Origin: Flavobacterium celericrescens
GTDB taxonomy: Bacteria; Bacteroidota; Bacteroidia; Flavobacteriales; Flavobacteriaceae
Reading direction: 5' to 3'
Assembly (NCBI RefSeq): GCF_011392075.1
Contig: NZ_JAAJBV010000010.1
Coordinates: forward strand, 19,941 to 83,940
Length of the DNA: 64,000 nt
Position numbers and translations under genes: made by a program. Under the pieces are notes generated by a model. That model worked only from the letters and a program-made list of their open reading frames with translations. It was not told where the DNA came from and did not search any database. Numbering within the stretch: position 1 is the stretch's first letter; the number at the start of each line of letters is the position of its first letter. Below, in pieces: positions 24,387 to 32,615 of the stretch.

Positions 24387-25364
24387 TTGACAGGAATCGT
24401 ATATAAATCTACCGGAAGTTGGTACACCATTAAAACAGAAAATGGTGATTTTTTGGAGTGCCGTATAAAAGGTAAATTTAGAATGAAAGGTATCAAAAGT
24501 ACCAATCCAATTGCGGTCGGCGATATTGTAGATTATAATATTGAAAACACAACTGATGAAACTACAGGCGTAATAATAAATATTCACGAGCGCAAAAATT
24601 ACATCGTTAGAAAATCAGTTAATTTATCACATCAAATGCATATTATTGCGTCTAATATTGATGTGGTTTTTTTATTGGTAACCATTAATAATCCACCAAC
24701 AACAACAAGTTTTATAGATCGATTTTTAGTAACAGCAGAAGCTTATGGAATAGAAGCTGTTTTAGTATTTAATAAAATCGATACGTTTGATGACCCCACA
24801 TTAGACGAACAATTATATTTACAACACGTTTATACTGAAATTGGTTACAAATGCCTTAGGGTTTCAGCAAAAGACGGAAAAGGAATTGACGAATTAAAAG
24901 CGTTAATGAAAAATAGAGTGTCAATGTTTTCTGGTCATTCTGGAGTTGGAAAATCTACTTTAGTTAATACATTAGAGCCTTCGTTGAATTTAAAAACCAA
25001 ACAAATTTCTGAATCGCATGCACAAGGAAAGCATACTACAACTTTTGCAGAAATGTTTGATTTATCATTTGGCGCTAAAATTATCGACACGCCAGGAATT
25101 CGTGGTTTTGGAATTGTAGATATGGAAAAGCAAGAAATTGGCGATTATTTTCCAGAATTTTTTGCTCTAAAAGATCAATGTAAATTCAATAATTGTTTAC
25201 ATAAAGATGAACCACATTGTGCTGTTAAAAATGCACTTGAAAATGATGAAATTGCATGGTCGAGATATAAAAGCTATACTCAAATTCTAGAAGGAGATGA
25301 TGAGCAATATCGCGCAGATATCTACGACGCAGAACGAAAAGCAAGTGATGAAACCAGAAAGTAA
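24387..25364 (+). CDS. rsgA: Small ribosomal subunit biogenesis GTPase RsgA
   Basis: RsgA is a circularly permuted GTPase that checks late 30S subunit maturation. The 325-residue protein has an N-terminal OB-fold (about 1-75), then the permuted GTPase motifs: NKID (129-132), SAKDGKG, P-loop GHSGVGKS (183-190) and DTPG (234-237). A zinc site follows with C265, C270, H272 and C278. The start must be TTG at 24387: the protein begins MTGIVYKSTGSWYTIK as in relatives, and an in-frame TAA lies 15 bases upstream inside a heptamer tract. The stop codon is in another heptamer tract that runs into dtd. Confidence 0.95.
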   Translation: MTGIVYKSTGSWYTIKTENGDFLECRIKGKFRMKGIKSTNPIAVGDIVDYNIENTTDETTGVIINIHERKNYIVRKSVNLSHQMHIIASNIDVVFLLVTINNPPTTTSFIDRFLVTAEAYGIEAVLVFNKIDTFDDPTLDEQLYLQHVYTEIGYKCLRVSAKDGKGIDELKALMKNRVSMFSGHSGVGKSTLVNTLEPSLNLKTKQISESHAQGKHTTTFAEMFDLSFGAKIIDTPGIRGFGIVDMEKQEIGDYFPEFFALKDQCKFNNCLHKDEPHCAVKNALENDEIAWSRYKSYTQILEGDDEQYRADIYDAERKASDETRK

Positions 25365-25394
25365 AAAGTAAAAAGAATCAAGTAAAAAGTGAAG
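25360..25394 (+). repeat. Heptanucleotide tract bridging rsgA stop and dtd start
   Basis: Five 7-base units in register: AGTAAAA occurs three times, with AGAATCA and AGTGAAG as variants. The rsgA stop codon (25362-25364) lies in the first unit and the dtd GTG start (25389) in the last. Confidence 0.85.
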
Positions 25395-25841
25395 ACAGTT
25401 ATTCAAAGAGTTTCAGAATCATCGGTTATCATTAATAACGAAATTGTAGCTCAAATTCAAAAAGGACTTTTAGTTTTAGTTGGAATTGAAGATGCTGACA
25501 ATCAAGAGGATATTGTTTGGTTAGCCTCAAAAATTGCTAATCTTCGCATTTTTGCTGATGAAAATGACGTGATGAATTTATCACTTAAAGATATTGATGG
25601 TGATATGGTTGTTGTAAGTCAGTTTACCTTGCATGCATTAACTAAAAAAGGAAACCGTCCATCTTATATTAAAGCGTCAAAACCCGAAATCGCTATTCCA
25701 CTGTATGAATCTTTCGTAAAACAAATGGAAATAGAATTAGGTAAAAAAGTACAAACGGGGCAATTCGGAGCCGATATGAAAGTGAGTTTGATTAATGATG
25801 GTCCGGTAACAATTATAATCGATACAAAAAATAAAGAATAA
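25389..25841 (+). CDS. dtd: D-aminoacyl-tRNA deacylase
   Basis: Dtd removes D-amino acids mischarged onto tRNA. At 150 residues it has the standard length. The signatures VVSQFTLHA (about 76-84) and NDGPVTI near the C-terminus (the cis-Pro motif) are present. The start is GTG at 25389, giving MKTVIQRVSESSV, the usual N-terminus of the family; there is no ATG. The start codon sits inside the last unit of a heptanucleotide tract. It is co-transcribed with rsgA, and the next gene follows after 5 bases. Confidence 0.95.
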   Translation: MKTVIQRVSESSVIINNEIVAQIQKGLLVLVGIEDADNQEDIVWLASKIANLRIFADENDVMNLSLKDIDGDMVVVSQFTLHALTKKGNRPSYIKASKPEIAIPLYESFVKQMEIELGKKVQTGQFGADMKVSLINDGPVTIIIDTKNKE

Positions 25842-25846
25842 ACTCA

Positions 25847-27751
25847 ATGAAACAGTTATCCCTTACATTTTTACTGTTATTTTCAATTTCAACATTTTCC
25901 CAAGAGATTAAATATTCAAGTTTATTAACTCCTAAAGAGTTAGTTGAAAATGCTAATAGTATTATTAGAAATCAAGAAATCTTGATTTCGGTTAATTCAC
26001 AAAATTCCTTGACTATTAAGAAAAAAAAGGTAGTTACTGTACTTAATAAATCAGGATTGAATAATGTTGATGCAAAGGAATATTACAGTAAATCAGAAAA
26101 AATAAAAAACATTGAAGCTATTATATACAATGATTTTGGCTCTGAAATTAAAAAGATAAAAAAGAAAGATTTTATAGACCAAAGTGTTGCTGATGGATTT
26201 TCTGTATTAACAGATGGAAGAATGTTGTATTTAGATTATACACCAACCAGTTATCCTTTTACAATTGTGTATGAAAGTGAGGTTGAAACTATTAATACAG
26301 CATTTATTCCAACATGGTATCCAATAGATGATTATTTTGAAAGTGTTGAAAAATCTTCGATAACAGTTAATTATATTAATGATTTAGGTTTTAAATATAA
26401 AGAAAAAAACTTTGAAAATAGATTAATAAAGAAAAGCGAAACTTCAAATACGATTACATTTTCTGTTGAAAATATTTTAGCTGAAAAGCCAGAAGATTAC
26501 GCTCCATCTGCTGACAAAATTCTTCCAAATGTTGTTTTTGGATTGGATAAATTTAATTTGGAAGGATTTGAAGGTAGTGCAAAATCATGGCAAGAATTTG
26601 GAATGTTATGGTATGAAAATTTAGTTTCTGAATCGGAAGAAATAAGTGAAGAAACTAAAAACAAGCTAAAAGCATTAGTAGCAAACGAGACGAACGATTT
26701 AAAAAAAGCACAAATTGTTTATGAATTTATGCAAAATAAAACTCGCTATGTAAGTGTTCAACTAGGAATTGGTGGCTGGAAACCAATGTTGCCATTAGAC
26801 GTTGATAAATTAGGTTATGGTGATTGTAAAGCACTCTCAAATTATACAAGAGTTTTGTTGAAAAATGTTGGAGTTAATTCATATTATACAGTAATATATG
26901 GTGATTCAAGGAAAAAAGATTTTGAAAAAGACTTTGTTTCAAAACAAGGAAATCATGTGATATTGACGATTCCTAATGGAGATAAAAATGTTTTTTTAGA
27001 ATGTACTAATCAAAAAATTCCTTTCGGTTTTGGTGGAGATTTTACAGATGATAGGCATGCATTGTTGATTAAGCCTGATGGAGGTGAGATAATAAAAACG
27101 ACAGTTTATACTGAATCTGATAATATTCAAGCTACTGATGGTTCTGTGCAATTAAATAGCAATGGTACAATTAATGGGTCACTTAAAATTGTTTCTAAAG
27201 GTATTCAGTATGATGATATATATGAAATAGAAGATGAAGCAAAAGATGATATTGAAAAGCATTATAAATCATCTAGGTTTCACTGGTTAAATAATTTAAA
27301 AATCAACAGCTATTCATTTAAAAATGATAAAAAACTAATTGAATTTACGGAAAATATTAGTATGAATGTTGAAAATTATGTGAACATTGTTGGAAATTCA
27401 TTTATGTTTCCAGTTAACATTTTTAATCGGAAAACTAACGTTCCGCAGCGATATAGAAACAGAAAACAACCTTTTGAAATACAACGAGGTTATACAGATA
27501 TAGATATTATACAAATTAACATACCCGAAAATTTTAAAATAGAAGCTTTGCCAGACAATATTACAATTGAAAATAAGTTTGGAACATATAAGTTTGAGAT
27601 ACTTATAAATAATAATTTAATTAATTATAAAAGAACCTTAATAATAAAACAAGGGTTTTATGACAAATCAGAATATGAAAATTATAGACAATTTATTGAA
27701 CAAATTGTAAAACATGATAATTCAAAAATTTTATTTAATAAACTACAATAG
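25847..27751 (+). CDS. DUF3857 and transglutaminase-like domain protein
   Basis: This 634-residue exported protein has a signal peptide (MKQLSLTFLLLFSISTFSQ), an N-terminal DUF3857 beta domain (about 55-235), a transglutaminase-like core (about 270-400) and a C-terminal beta domain. The papain-like residues are present: C327 in GYGDCKALS and H370 in GNHVILTI, with the acidic position probably E385 in LECTNQ. The enzyme could be an active transglutaminase or protease-like protein, in contrast to its two downstream relatives. The substrate is unknown. It is the first of three tandem genes of this type and follows dtd by 5 bases. Confidence 0.85.
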   Translation: MKQLSLTFLLLFSISTFSQEIKYSSLLTPKELVENANSIIRNQEILISVNSQNSLTIKKKKVVTVLNKSGLNNVDAKEYYSKSEKIKNIEAIIYNDFGSEIKKIKKKDFIDQSVADGFSVLTDGRMLYLDYTPTSYPFTIVYESEVETINTAFIPTWYPIDDYFESVEKSSITVNYINDLGFKYKEKNFENRLIKKSETSNTITFSVENILAEKPEDYAPSADKILPNVVFGLDKFNLEGFEGSAKSWQEFGMLWYENLVSESEEISEETKNKLKALVANETNDLKKAQIVYEFMQNKTRYVSVQLGIGGWKPMLPLDVDKLGYGDCKALSNYTRVLLKNVGVNSYYTVIYGDSRKKDFEKDFVSKQGNHVILTIPNGDKNVFLECTNQKIPFGFGGDFTDDRHALLIKPDGGEIIKTTVYTESDNIQATDGSVQLNSNGTINGSLKIVSKGIQYDDIYEIEDEAKDDIEKHYKSSRFHWLNNLKINSYSFKNDKKLIEFTENISMNVENYVNIVGNSFMFPVNIFNRKTNVPQRYRNRKQPFEIQRGYTDIDIIQINIPENFKIEALPDNITIENKFGTYKFEILINNNLINYKRTLIIKQGFYDKSEYENYRQFIEQIVKHDNSKILFNKLQ

Positions 27752-27752
27752 C

Positions 27753-29786
27753 ATGGAAAAAATTAAATTCATAATTTATTTAACAATAATATTTTTTGTA
27801 AACATTGTTTTTTCTCAAGATTATAAGCTTGGAAAAGTGACACTTGATGAACTCAAACAAGATAGATGTGCTATGGATACATCGGCAGTTGCTGAATATA
27901 TTTTTTCTAAAGGTAAGACATATATTGAGTATAGTCAAACAGATGGATTCAAAATAATTACGGAAGTTGAGAACAAAATTAAAATATATAAAAAAGAAGG
28001 TTATTCTTATGGAAATTATGAAATTCCATTTTACATAGAAAACAATAGTACTAAAGAACAAATTTCTTTTTCAAATGCTATTACATATAATTTAGTTGGT
28101 GATAAAATTGAAAAAACAAAATTAAAAAGCGAGGGAGAATTTGAGGAACAGGTAAATAAAAACTGGGGCATAAAAAAAATTACAATGCCAAATGTAAAAG
28201 AAGGATCTATTATAGAATATAAATATGTTATTAGGTCACCATTTATATCATCATTCCCAATTTGGGAATTTGAAAAGAAGATACCAGTTTTATATTCGGA
28301 ATATTTTACTCAAATACCGGAATATTTTATTTACAACTCAAATATAAGAGGAGGATTGAACCCAATAATTTCTGTTGATAAAAAGAAAAGAACAATAACT
28401 TTAAGAGAAATTGAACATGTTCAAGGAAAAGGTAAATATGAGACAGCGGTAAAGAGTAATTTTGTTTCAACAAATATTGATTTTGAACAAGTAGAGACTA
28501 AATATATATTAAATAGTATTAGTTCATTTAACGACGAAGTTTATGTAAATAATATAAAGAATTATACATCTTCTATTAGTCACGAATTAGCTGCTACACG
28601 ATATCCAAATCAGGATTATAAGAATTATGCATTAGATTGGGAAAATGTAGTAGAAACAATATATGATGACAACGCGTTTGGAGGCGAGCTTAATAAAACA
28701 AATTATTTTGAGGTGGATTTTGAAGCTCTATTAAATAATATAAATTTAGATGAGCAAAAAATATCTGTCATTTATAATTTTGTAAAAGCAAAAATGAATT
28801 GGAATGGATATATGGGATATTATACCGATAATGGTGTTAAAAATGCTTATAAAAATAATATCGGAAATGTTGCAGATATTAATTTAATGTTAATTGCAAT
28901 GTTGAGATATGGAGGAATAAATGCCAATCCTATTCTCGTAAGTACAAGACTGAATGGAATTCCTGTTTTTCCAAATAGAAATGGTTATAATTATGTTATA
29001 GCTGGAGTTGAATTAGATAATAAAACAATAATTTTATTAGATGCTACTAATAAAAATGCAAGTCCCAATATTATTCCAGAACGAGCAATGAATTGGTTTG
29101 GAAGAATGATTCGTAAGGATGGGACGTCAGAAATGGTAGATTTATATCCTAAAAAAAATTCTATAGAAAATGTTTCGATGTTAGCTGAGTTACAAACTGA
29201 TGGGACAATAAAAGGAAAACAAAGAAAGCAACTAACAGATTATTATGCATTCTTATTTAGAAATGAGAATGGAAATAGAAACCAAGAAAATTATATAGAA
29301 GAACTTGAGAAAACAGAGAACTTTTCGTTAGTTGAAGAATATAAACTAGACAATTTAAACGATTTGACAAAACCAATTATTGAAACGTATAGCTTTACTA
29401 GTAATAGCCTTGTTGATATTATTGGTTCTAAAATGTATTTTTCACCAATGTTATTCCACCAGATTACAGAAAATCCTTTTAAAGCTGAAAACAGATTATA
29501 TCCAGTAGATTTTAATTTTCCAATTAAAGATTCCTATACCTTTAGCATTAAAATACCAGAAGGTTATGTTTTAGAATCAAAGCCTGAACCTATAAATTTG
29601 GTTATGGAAGAGAATATGGGGTTATTTAAATATACTGTTGCAGAAAATATGGGTACAATTCAGTTTGCTTGTAGCTTAGAGATTAATACTCCAATTATAG
29701 AAAGTGCTTATTATCAACATTTAAAAGAGTTTTTTAATCAAATCGTCTTAAAACAAAACGAGAAAATTGTATTAATAAAAAAATAA
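27753..29786 (+). CDS. DUF3857 protein with degenerate transglutaminase core
   Basis: This 677-residue protein starts at the ATG 27753, one base after the previous stop; the signal peptide is MEKIKFIIYLTIIFFVNIVFSQ. It has the DUF3857 plus transglutaminase-fold layout, but the position of the catalytic Cys is replaced (GNVADINLML where GxC would be expected) and no matching His is seen near YVIAGVEL. It is therefore probably non-catalytic. Its C-terminal third is nearly identical at DNA level to the next gene, while the N-terminal half has diverged, a sign of recent gene conversion. The function is unknown, presumably periplasmic or surface-linked. Confidence 0.83.
   Translation: MEKIKFIIYLTIIFFVNIVFSQDYKLGKVTLDELKQDRCAMDTSAVAEYIFSKGKTYIEYSQTDGFKIITEVENKIKIYKKEGYSYGNYEIPFYIENNSTKEQISFSNAITYNLVGDKIEKTKLKSEGEFEEQVNKNWGIKKITMPNVKEGSIIEYKYVIRSPFISSFPIWEFEKKIPVLYSEYFTQIPEYFIYNSNIRGGLNPIISVDKKKRTITLREIEHVQGKGKYETAVKSNFVSTNIDFEQVETKYILNSISSFNDEVYVNNIKNYTSSISHELAATRYPNQDYKNYALDWENVVETIYDDNAFGGELNKTNYFEVDFEALLNNINLDEQKISVIYNFVKAKMNWNGYMGYYTDNGVKNAYKNNIGNVADINLMLIAMLRYGGINANPILVSTRLNGIPVFPNRNGYNYVIAGVELDNKTIILLDATNKNASPNIIPERAMNWFGRMIRKDGTSEMVDLYPKKNSIENVSMLAELQTDGTIKGKQRKQLTDYYAFLFRNENGNRNQENYIEELEKTENFSLVEEYKLDNLNDLTKPIIETYSFTSNSLVDIIGSKMYFSPMLFHQITENPFKAENRLYPVDFNFPIKDSYTFSIKIPEGYVLESKPEPINLVMEENMGLFKYTVAENMGTIQFACSLEINTPIIESAYYQHLKEFFNQIVLKQNEKIVLIKK
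29321..29580 (+). repeat. Copy 1 of near-identical DNA in tandem DUF3857 genes
   Basis: Aligned with 31301-31560 (offset 1980), this block differs in about a dozen bases in the first 30 and then only at 29351, 29360, 29402 and 29435. Bases 29436-29580 are identical to the second copy. Confidence 0.9.
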
Positions 29787-29789
29787 TCA

Positions 29790-31766
29790 ATGAGAATATT
29801 ACAAGTAGTTTTTATATTATTTTTTGTGTTTAAATTAGAAGCTCAAAATTATGAGTTAGAAAACGTCACCTTTGAAGAATTAATGGAGTCAAAACATCAT
29901 ATAGATACTTCAGCGGTAGCTTCTATAATGTTTAAAAAACAAGAAACTAATTTTAAATATAAAAAAGATGATGGTTTTGTATGCACAACCGATTTTTCCA
30001 TAAAAATTAAAATTTATAAAAAAGAAGGCTTGAAGTTTGCAGATTTTAAAATTCCTTATTTTGTAGGATATTCTAATCTAAGAGATGAAAGTGTCAAAAT
30101 TGTTAAGGCATATACATACAATCTTAGTGGTAATAAAATAATTAAAACTAAAGTTACTAGTGAGAGTAAATTTGAGAATAAACTAAATGAATTTTGGGAA
30201 ACTAAAATTATTGCATTTCCAGATGTTAAAGTAGGATCAATAATTGAATTGAGATATGTTTTAAAATCTCAAAATTTATCGGTTCTACCTGATTTTCAAT
30301 TTCAATATAGTATTCCTGTTGATTATGCAGAATACATTTCTAAAATACCTGAATTTTACATATACAAAGCAATTAAACAAGGTTATGTTGATGTAGAATA
30401 TAATGAAAAAGTTGAGCAAGCATCACAAACTTTTGACGATAAATATGGAAATTTATTATCAATGAATTATAAACAAATAAATTCAAGATATCAAACTAAA
30501 AATGTACCATCTTTAATTGAAGAAAACTTTAGTAATAATATAGAGAATTATTATGGAAAAATTGATAATGAACTTCAAATTATTAGAATGCCGAATGAGG
30601 AACCTGAAAAAATAGCTACAACTTGGGAGGATGTTACTAATTCTATCTATAAAGAGAAAAATTTTGGAGAAGAATTATTTAAAACAGACTATTTTGCAAA
30701 GCAAATAAATAATTTATTATTAAACCAAGAAAATAATAAAATGGATTTAATATTTAATTATGTTAAAAATAATATAGTTTGGAATGGGAAATATGGATAT
30801 TTTCCTAAAACAGGGGTTGAAGAAGCATTTAAAAATAAGACAGGTAATGTTGCTGAGATTAATTTAATGCTTGTCTCAATGTTAAATTATGCTGGGTTAA
30901 ATGCTTTTCCTATTTTGATTAGTACGAAAGATAATGGAATTGCGATATTTCCTAGCAGAACTAAATTTAACTATGTTATTGCTGGAGTTGAATTGAATGA
31001 TAAAACTATAGTCTTACTAGATGCTACTAATAAAAATGCAAGTCCTAATATTATCCCAGAACGAGCAATGAATTGGTTTGGAAGAATGATTCGCAAGAAT
31101 GGTACGTCCGAAATGGTAAATTTATATCCTGAAAAAAGTTCTATAGAAAATGTTTCAGTGTTAGCAGAACTAAAAACTGATGGAACAATAAAAGGAAAAC
31201 AAAGAAAGTTACTTACTGATTATTATGCATTTGAATATAGAAATGAGAATGGAAATAGAAATAAAGAAAATTATATAGAAGAATTAGAAAAAAGAGAAAA
31301 CTTTTCGTTAGTTGAAGAATATAAACTAGATAATTTAAATGATTTGACAAAACCAATTATTGAAACGTATAGCTTTACTAGCAATAGCCTTGTTGATATT
31401 ATTGGTTCTAAAATATATTTTTCACCAATGTTATTCCACCAGATTACAGAAAATCCTTTTAAAGCTGAAAACAGATTATATCCAGTAGATTTTAATTTTC
31501 CAATTAAAGATTCCTATACCTTTAGCATTAAAATACCAGAAGGTTATGTTTTAGAATCAAAACCAGAGTCATTGAATATAGCTATGGAGGATAATAAAGG
31601 TTCTTTTAAATACACTGTTTCTGAAAATATGGGTACAATTCAATTTGCTTGTAGCTTAGAGATTAATGCTCCAATTATAGAAAGTGCTTATTATCAGCAT
31701 TTAAAAGAATTTTTTAATCAAATCGTCTTAAAGCAAAACGAGAAAATTGTATTAATAAAAAAGTAA
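29790..31766 (+). CDS. DUF3857 protein with degenerate transglutaminase core, paralog
   Basis: This 658-residue paralog of the preceding gene starts 3 bases after it, with the signal peptide MRILQVVFILFFVFKLEAQ. The catalytic Cys region reads GNVAEINLMLVSML, again without Cys, so enzymatic activity is unlikely. The last 240 residues, from ATNKNASPNIIPERAMNWF on, are almost the same as in the neighbour, whereas the N-terminal 390 residues are clearly diverged. Tandem duplication followed by gene conversion of the 3' part explains this best. The three DUF3857 genes probably form one transcript with dtd. Confidence 0.83.
   Translation: MRILQVVFILFFVFKLEAQNYELENVTFEELMESKHHIDTSAVASIMFKKQETNFKYKKDDGFVCTTDFSIKIKIYKKEGLKFADFKIPYFVGYSNLRDESVKIVKAYTYNLSGNKIIKTKVTSESKFENKLNEFWETKIIAFPDVKVGSIIELRYVLKSQNLSVLPDFQFQYSIPVDYAEYISKIPEFYIYKAIKQGYVDVEYNEKVEQASQTFDDKYGNLLSMNYKQINSRYQTKNVPSLIEENFSNNIENYYGKIDNELQIIRMPNEEPEKIATTWEDVTNSIYKEKNFGEELFKTDYFAKQINNLLLNQENNKMDLIFNYVKNNIVWNGKYGYFPKTGVEEAFKNKTGNVAEINLMLVSMLNYAGLNAFPILISTKDNGIAIFPSRTKFNYVIAGVELNDKTIVLLDATNKNASPNIIPERAMNWFGRMIRKNGTSEMVNLYPEKSSIENVSVLAELKTDGTIKGKQRKLLTDYYAFEYRNENGNRNKENYIEELEKRENFSLVEEYKLDNLNDLTKPIIETYSFTSNSLVDIIGSKIYFSPMLFHQITENPFKAENRLYPVDFNFPIKDSYTFSIKIPEGYVLESKPESLNIAMEDNKGSFKYTVSENMGTIQFACSLEINAPIIESAYYQHLKEFFNQIVLKQNEKIVLIKK
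31301..31560 (+). repeat. Copy 2 of near-identical DNA in tandem DUF3857 genes
   Basis: This is the partner of 29321-29580. The identity drops sharply at 31561, where the two genes encode different residues, and rises again near the 3' end. Confidence 0.9.
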
Positions 31767-31767
31767 C

Positions 31768-31959
31768 ATGAAACAAAATCTAATCAGATTCTTAATTTTA
31801 ACCCTACTAAACACGGTGCTTTATGGCGTAATTATTTACTTTATGGAAGTAAAAATGGAAACTTTTAGATTTGTTTTTCAAGCACTATTTTTTGGAATTT
31901 TTTTAGGATTTCTGCAAGTATTTGGAATTCCGTTTTTGAATAAAAAAAATAAAAAATAA
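31768..31959 (+). CDS. Small two-helix membrane protein
   Basis: This 63-residue protein has two hydrophobic segments: about residues 7-26 (FLILTLLNTVLYGVIIYFM) and 36-54 (FVFQALFFGIFLGFLQVFG), ending in KKNKK. The start follows the previous stop by one base and the MazG-like gene begins one base after it, so it is part of the operon. No family is recognised. Confidence 0.7.
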   Translation: MKQNLIRFLILTLLNTVLYGVIIYFMEVKMETFRFVFQALFFGIFLGFLQVFGIPFLNKKNKK

Positions 31960-31960
31960 T

Positions 31961-32287
31961 ATGGATTTAAAAAATTCACAACAAGAAGTTGATAATTGGA
32001 TAAAAGAACACGGTGTTCGTTATTTTAATGAATTGACAAACATGGCTCAACTTACAGAAGAAGTAGGTGAAGTGGCTAGAATTATTGCCCGTAGATATGG
32101 CGAACAATCGGAAAAAGAATCCGATAAAAATAAAGACTTAGGTGAAGAACTTGCTGATGTTGTTTTTGTAGTTTTATGTTTAGCCAATCAAACAGGAGTA
32201 GATTTACAAGCTGCATTTGATAAAAAAATGGACCTAAAAACTAAACGTGATCACGACCGTCATCATAATAACGAGAAACTGAAATAA
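31961..32287 (+). CDS. MazG-like nucleotide pyrophosphohydrolase
   Basis: This 108-residue all-alpha NTP pyrophosphohydrolase has the metal-binding EEVGEVAR (about 33-40) and ELADVVFV (about 63-70) motifs. Enzymes of this family hydrolyse non-canonical or excess nucleoside triphosphates to monophosphates. The C-terminus is Lys/His-rich (KTKRDHDRHHNNEKLK). It is packed between a small membrane protein and the SMR exporter with 1-base gaps. Its gene order beside aroA resembles other Flavobacteria, to my knowledge. Confidence 0.9.
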   Translation: MDLKNSQQEVDNWIKEHGVRYFNELTNMAQLTEEVGEVARIIARRYGEQSEKESDKNKDLGEELADVVFVVLCLANQTGVDLQAAFDKKMDLKTKRDHDRHHNNEKLK

Positions 32288-32288
32288 A

Positions 32289-32615
32289 TTGAATTGGATT
32301 TTACTCATAATAGCTGGCTTATTTGAAGTTGGTTTTGCTACTTGCCTAGGAAAAGCAAAAGAATCAACAGGAAATACTTCTTTACTTTGGTATGGAGGTT
32401 TTCTTGTTTGTCTCTCGATTAGTATGATATTATTAGTAAAAGCTACCAAAGAATTACCAATTGGAACAGCTTATGCCGTTTGGACAGGAATTGGAGCAAT
32501 AGGCAGTGTTTTAGTAGGAATCATTGTTTTTAAAGAACCCGCAACTTTTTGGAGAGTATTTTTCATTAGCACATTAATTTTATCAATTGTCGGATTAAAA
32601 ATTGTTACCAAATAA
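32289..32615 (+). CDS. Small multidrug resistance family transporter (SugE/Gdx-like)
   Basis: This 108-residue protein with four membrane helices has the conserved glutamate E13 in IIAGLFEVGFA. The motif set WILLIIAGLFEV and the end of helix 3 (GTAYAVWTGIGAIGSVLVGI) are of the SMR family. The SugE/Gdx branch exports guanidinium and the EmrE branch exports bulky cations; the AGLFEVGF opening is nearer the former, but this is uncertain. The start is TTG at 32289 (MNWILLIIAG); there is no ATG in place. Its stop overlaps the aroA ATG (TAATG). Confidence 0.85.
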   Translation: MNWILLIIAGLFEVGFATCLGKAKESTGNTSLLWYGGFLVCLSISMILLVKATKELPIGTAYAVWTGIGAIGSVLVGIIVFKEPATFWRVFFISTLILSIVGLKIVTK

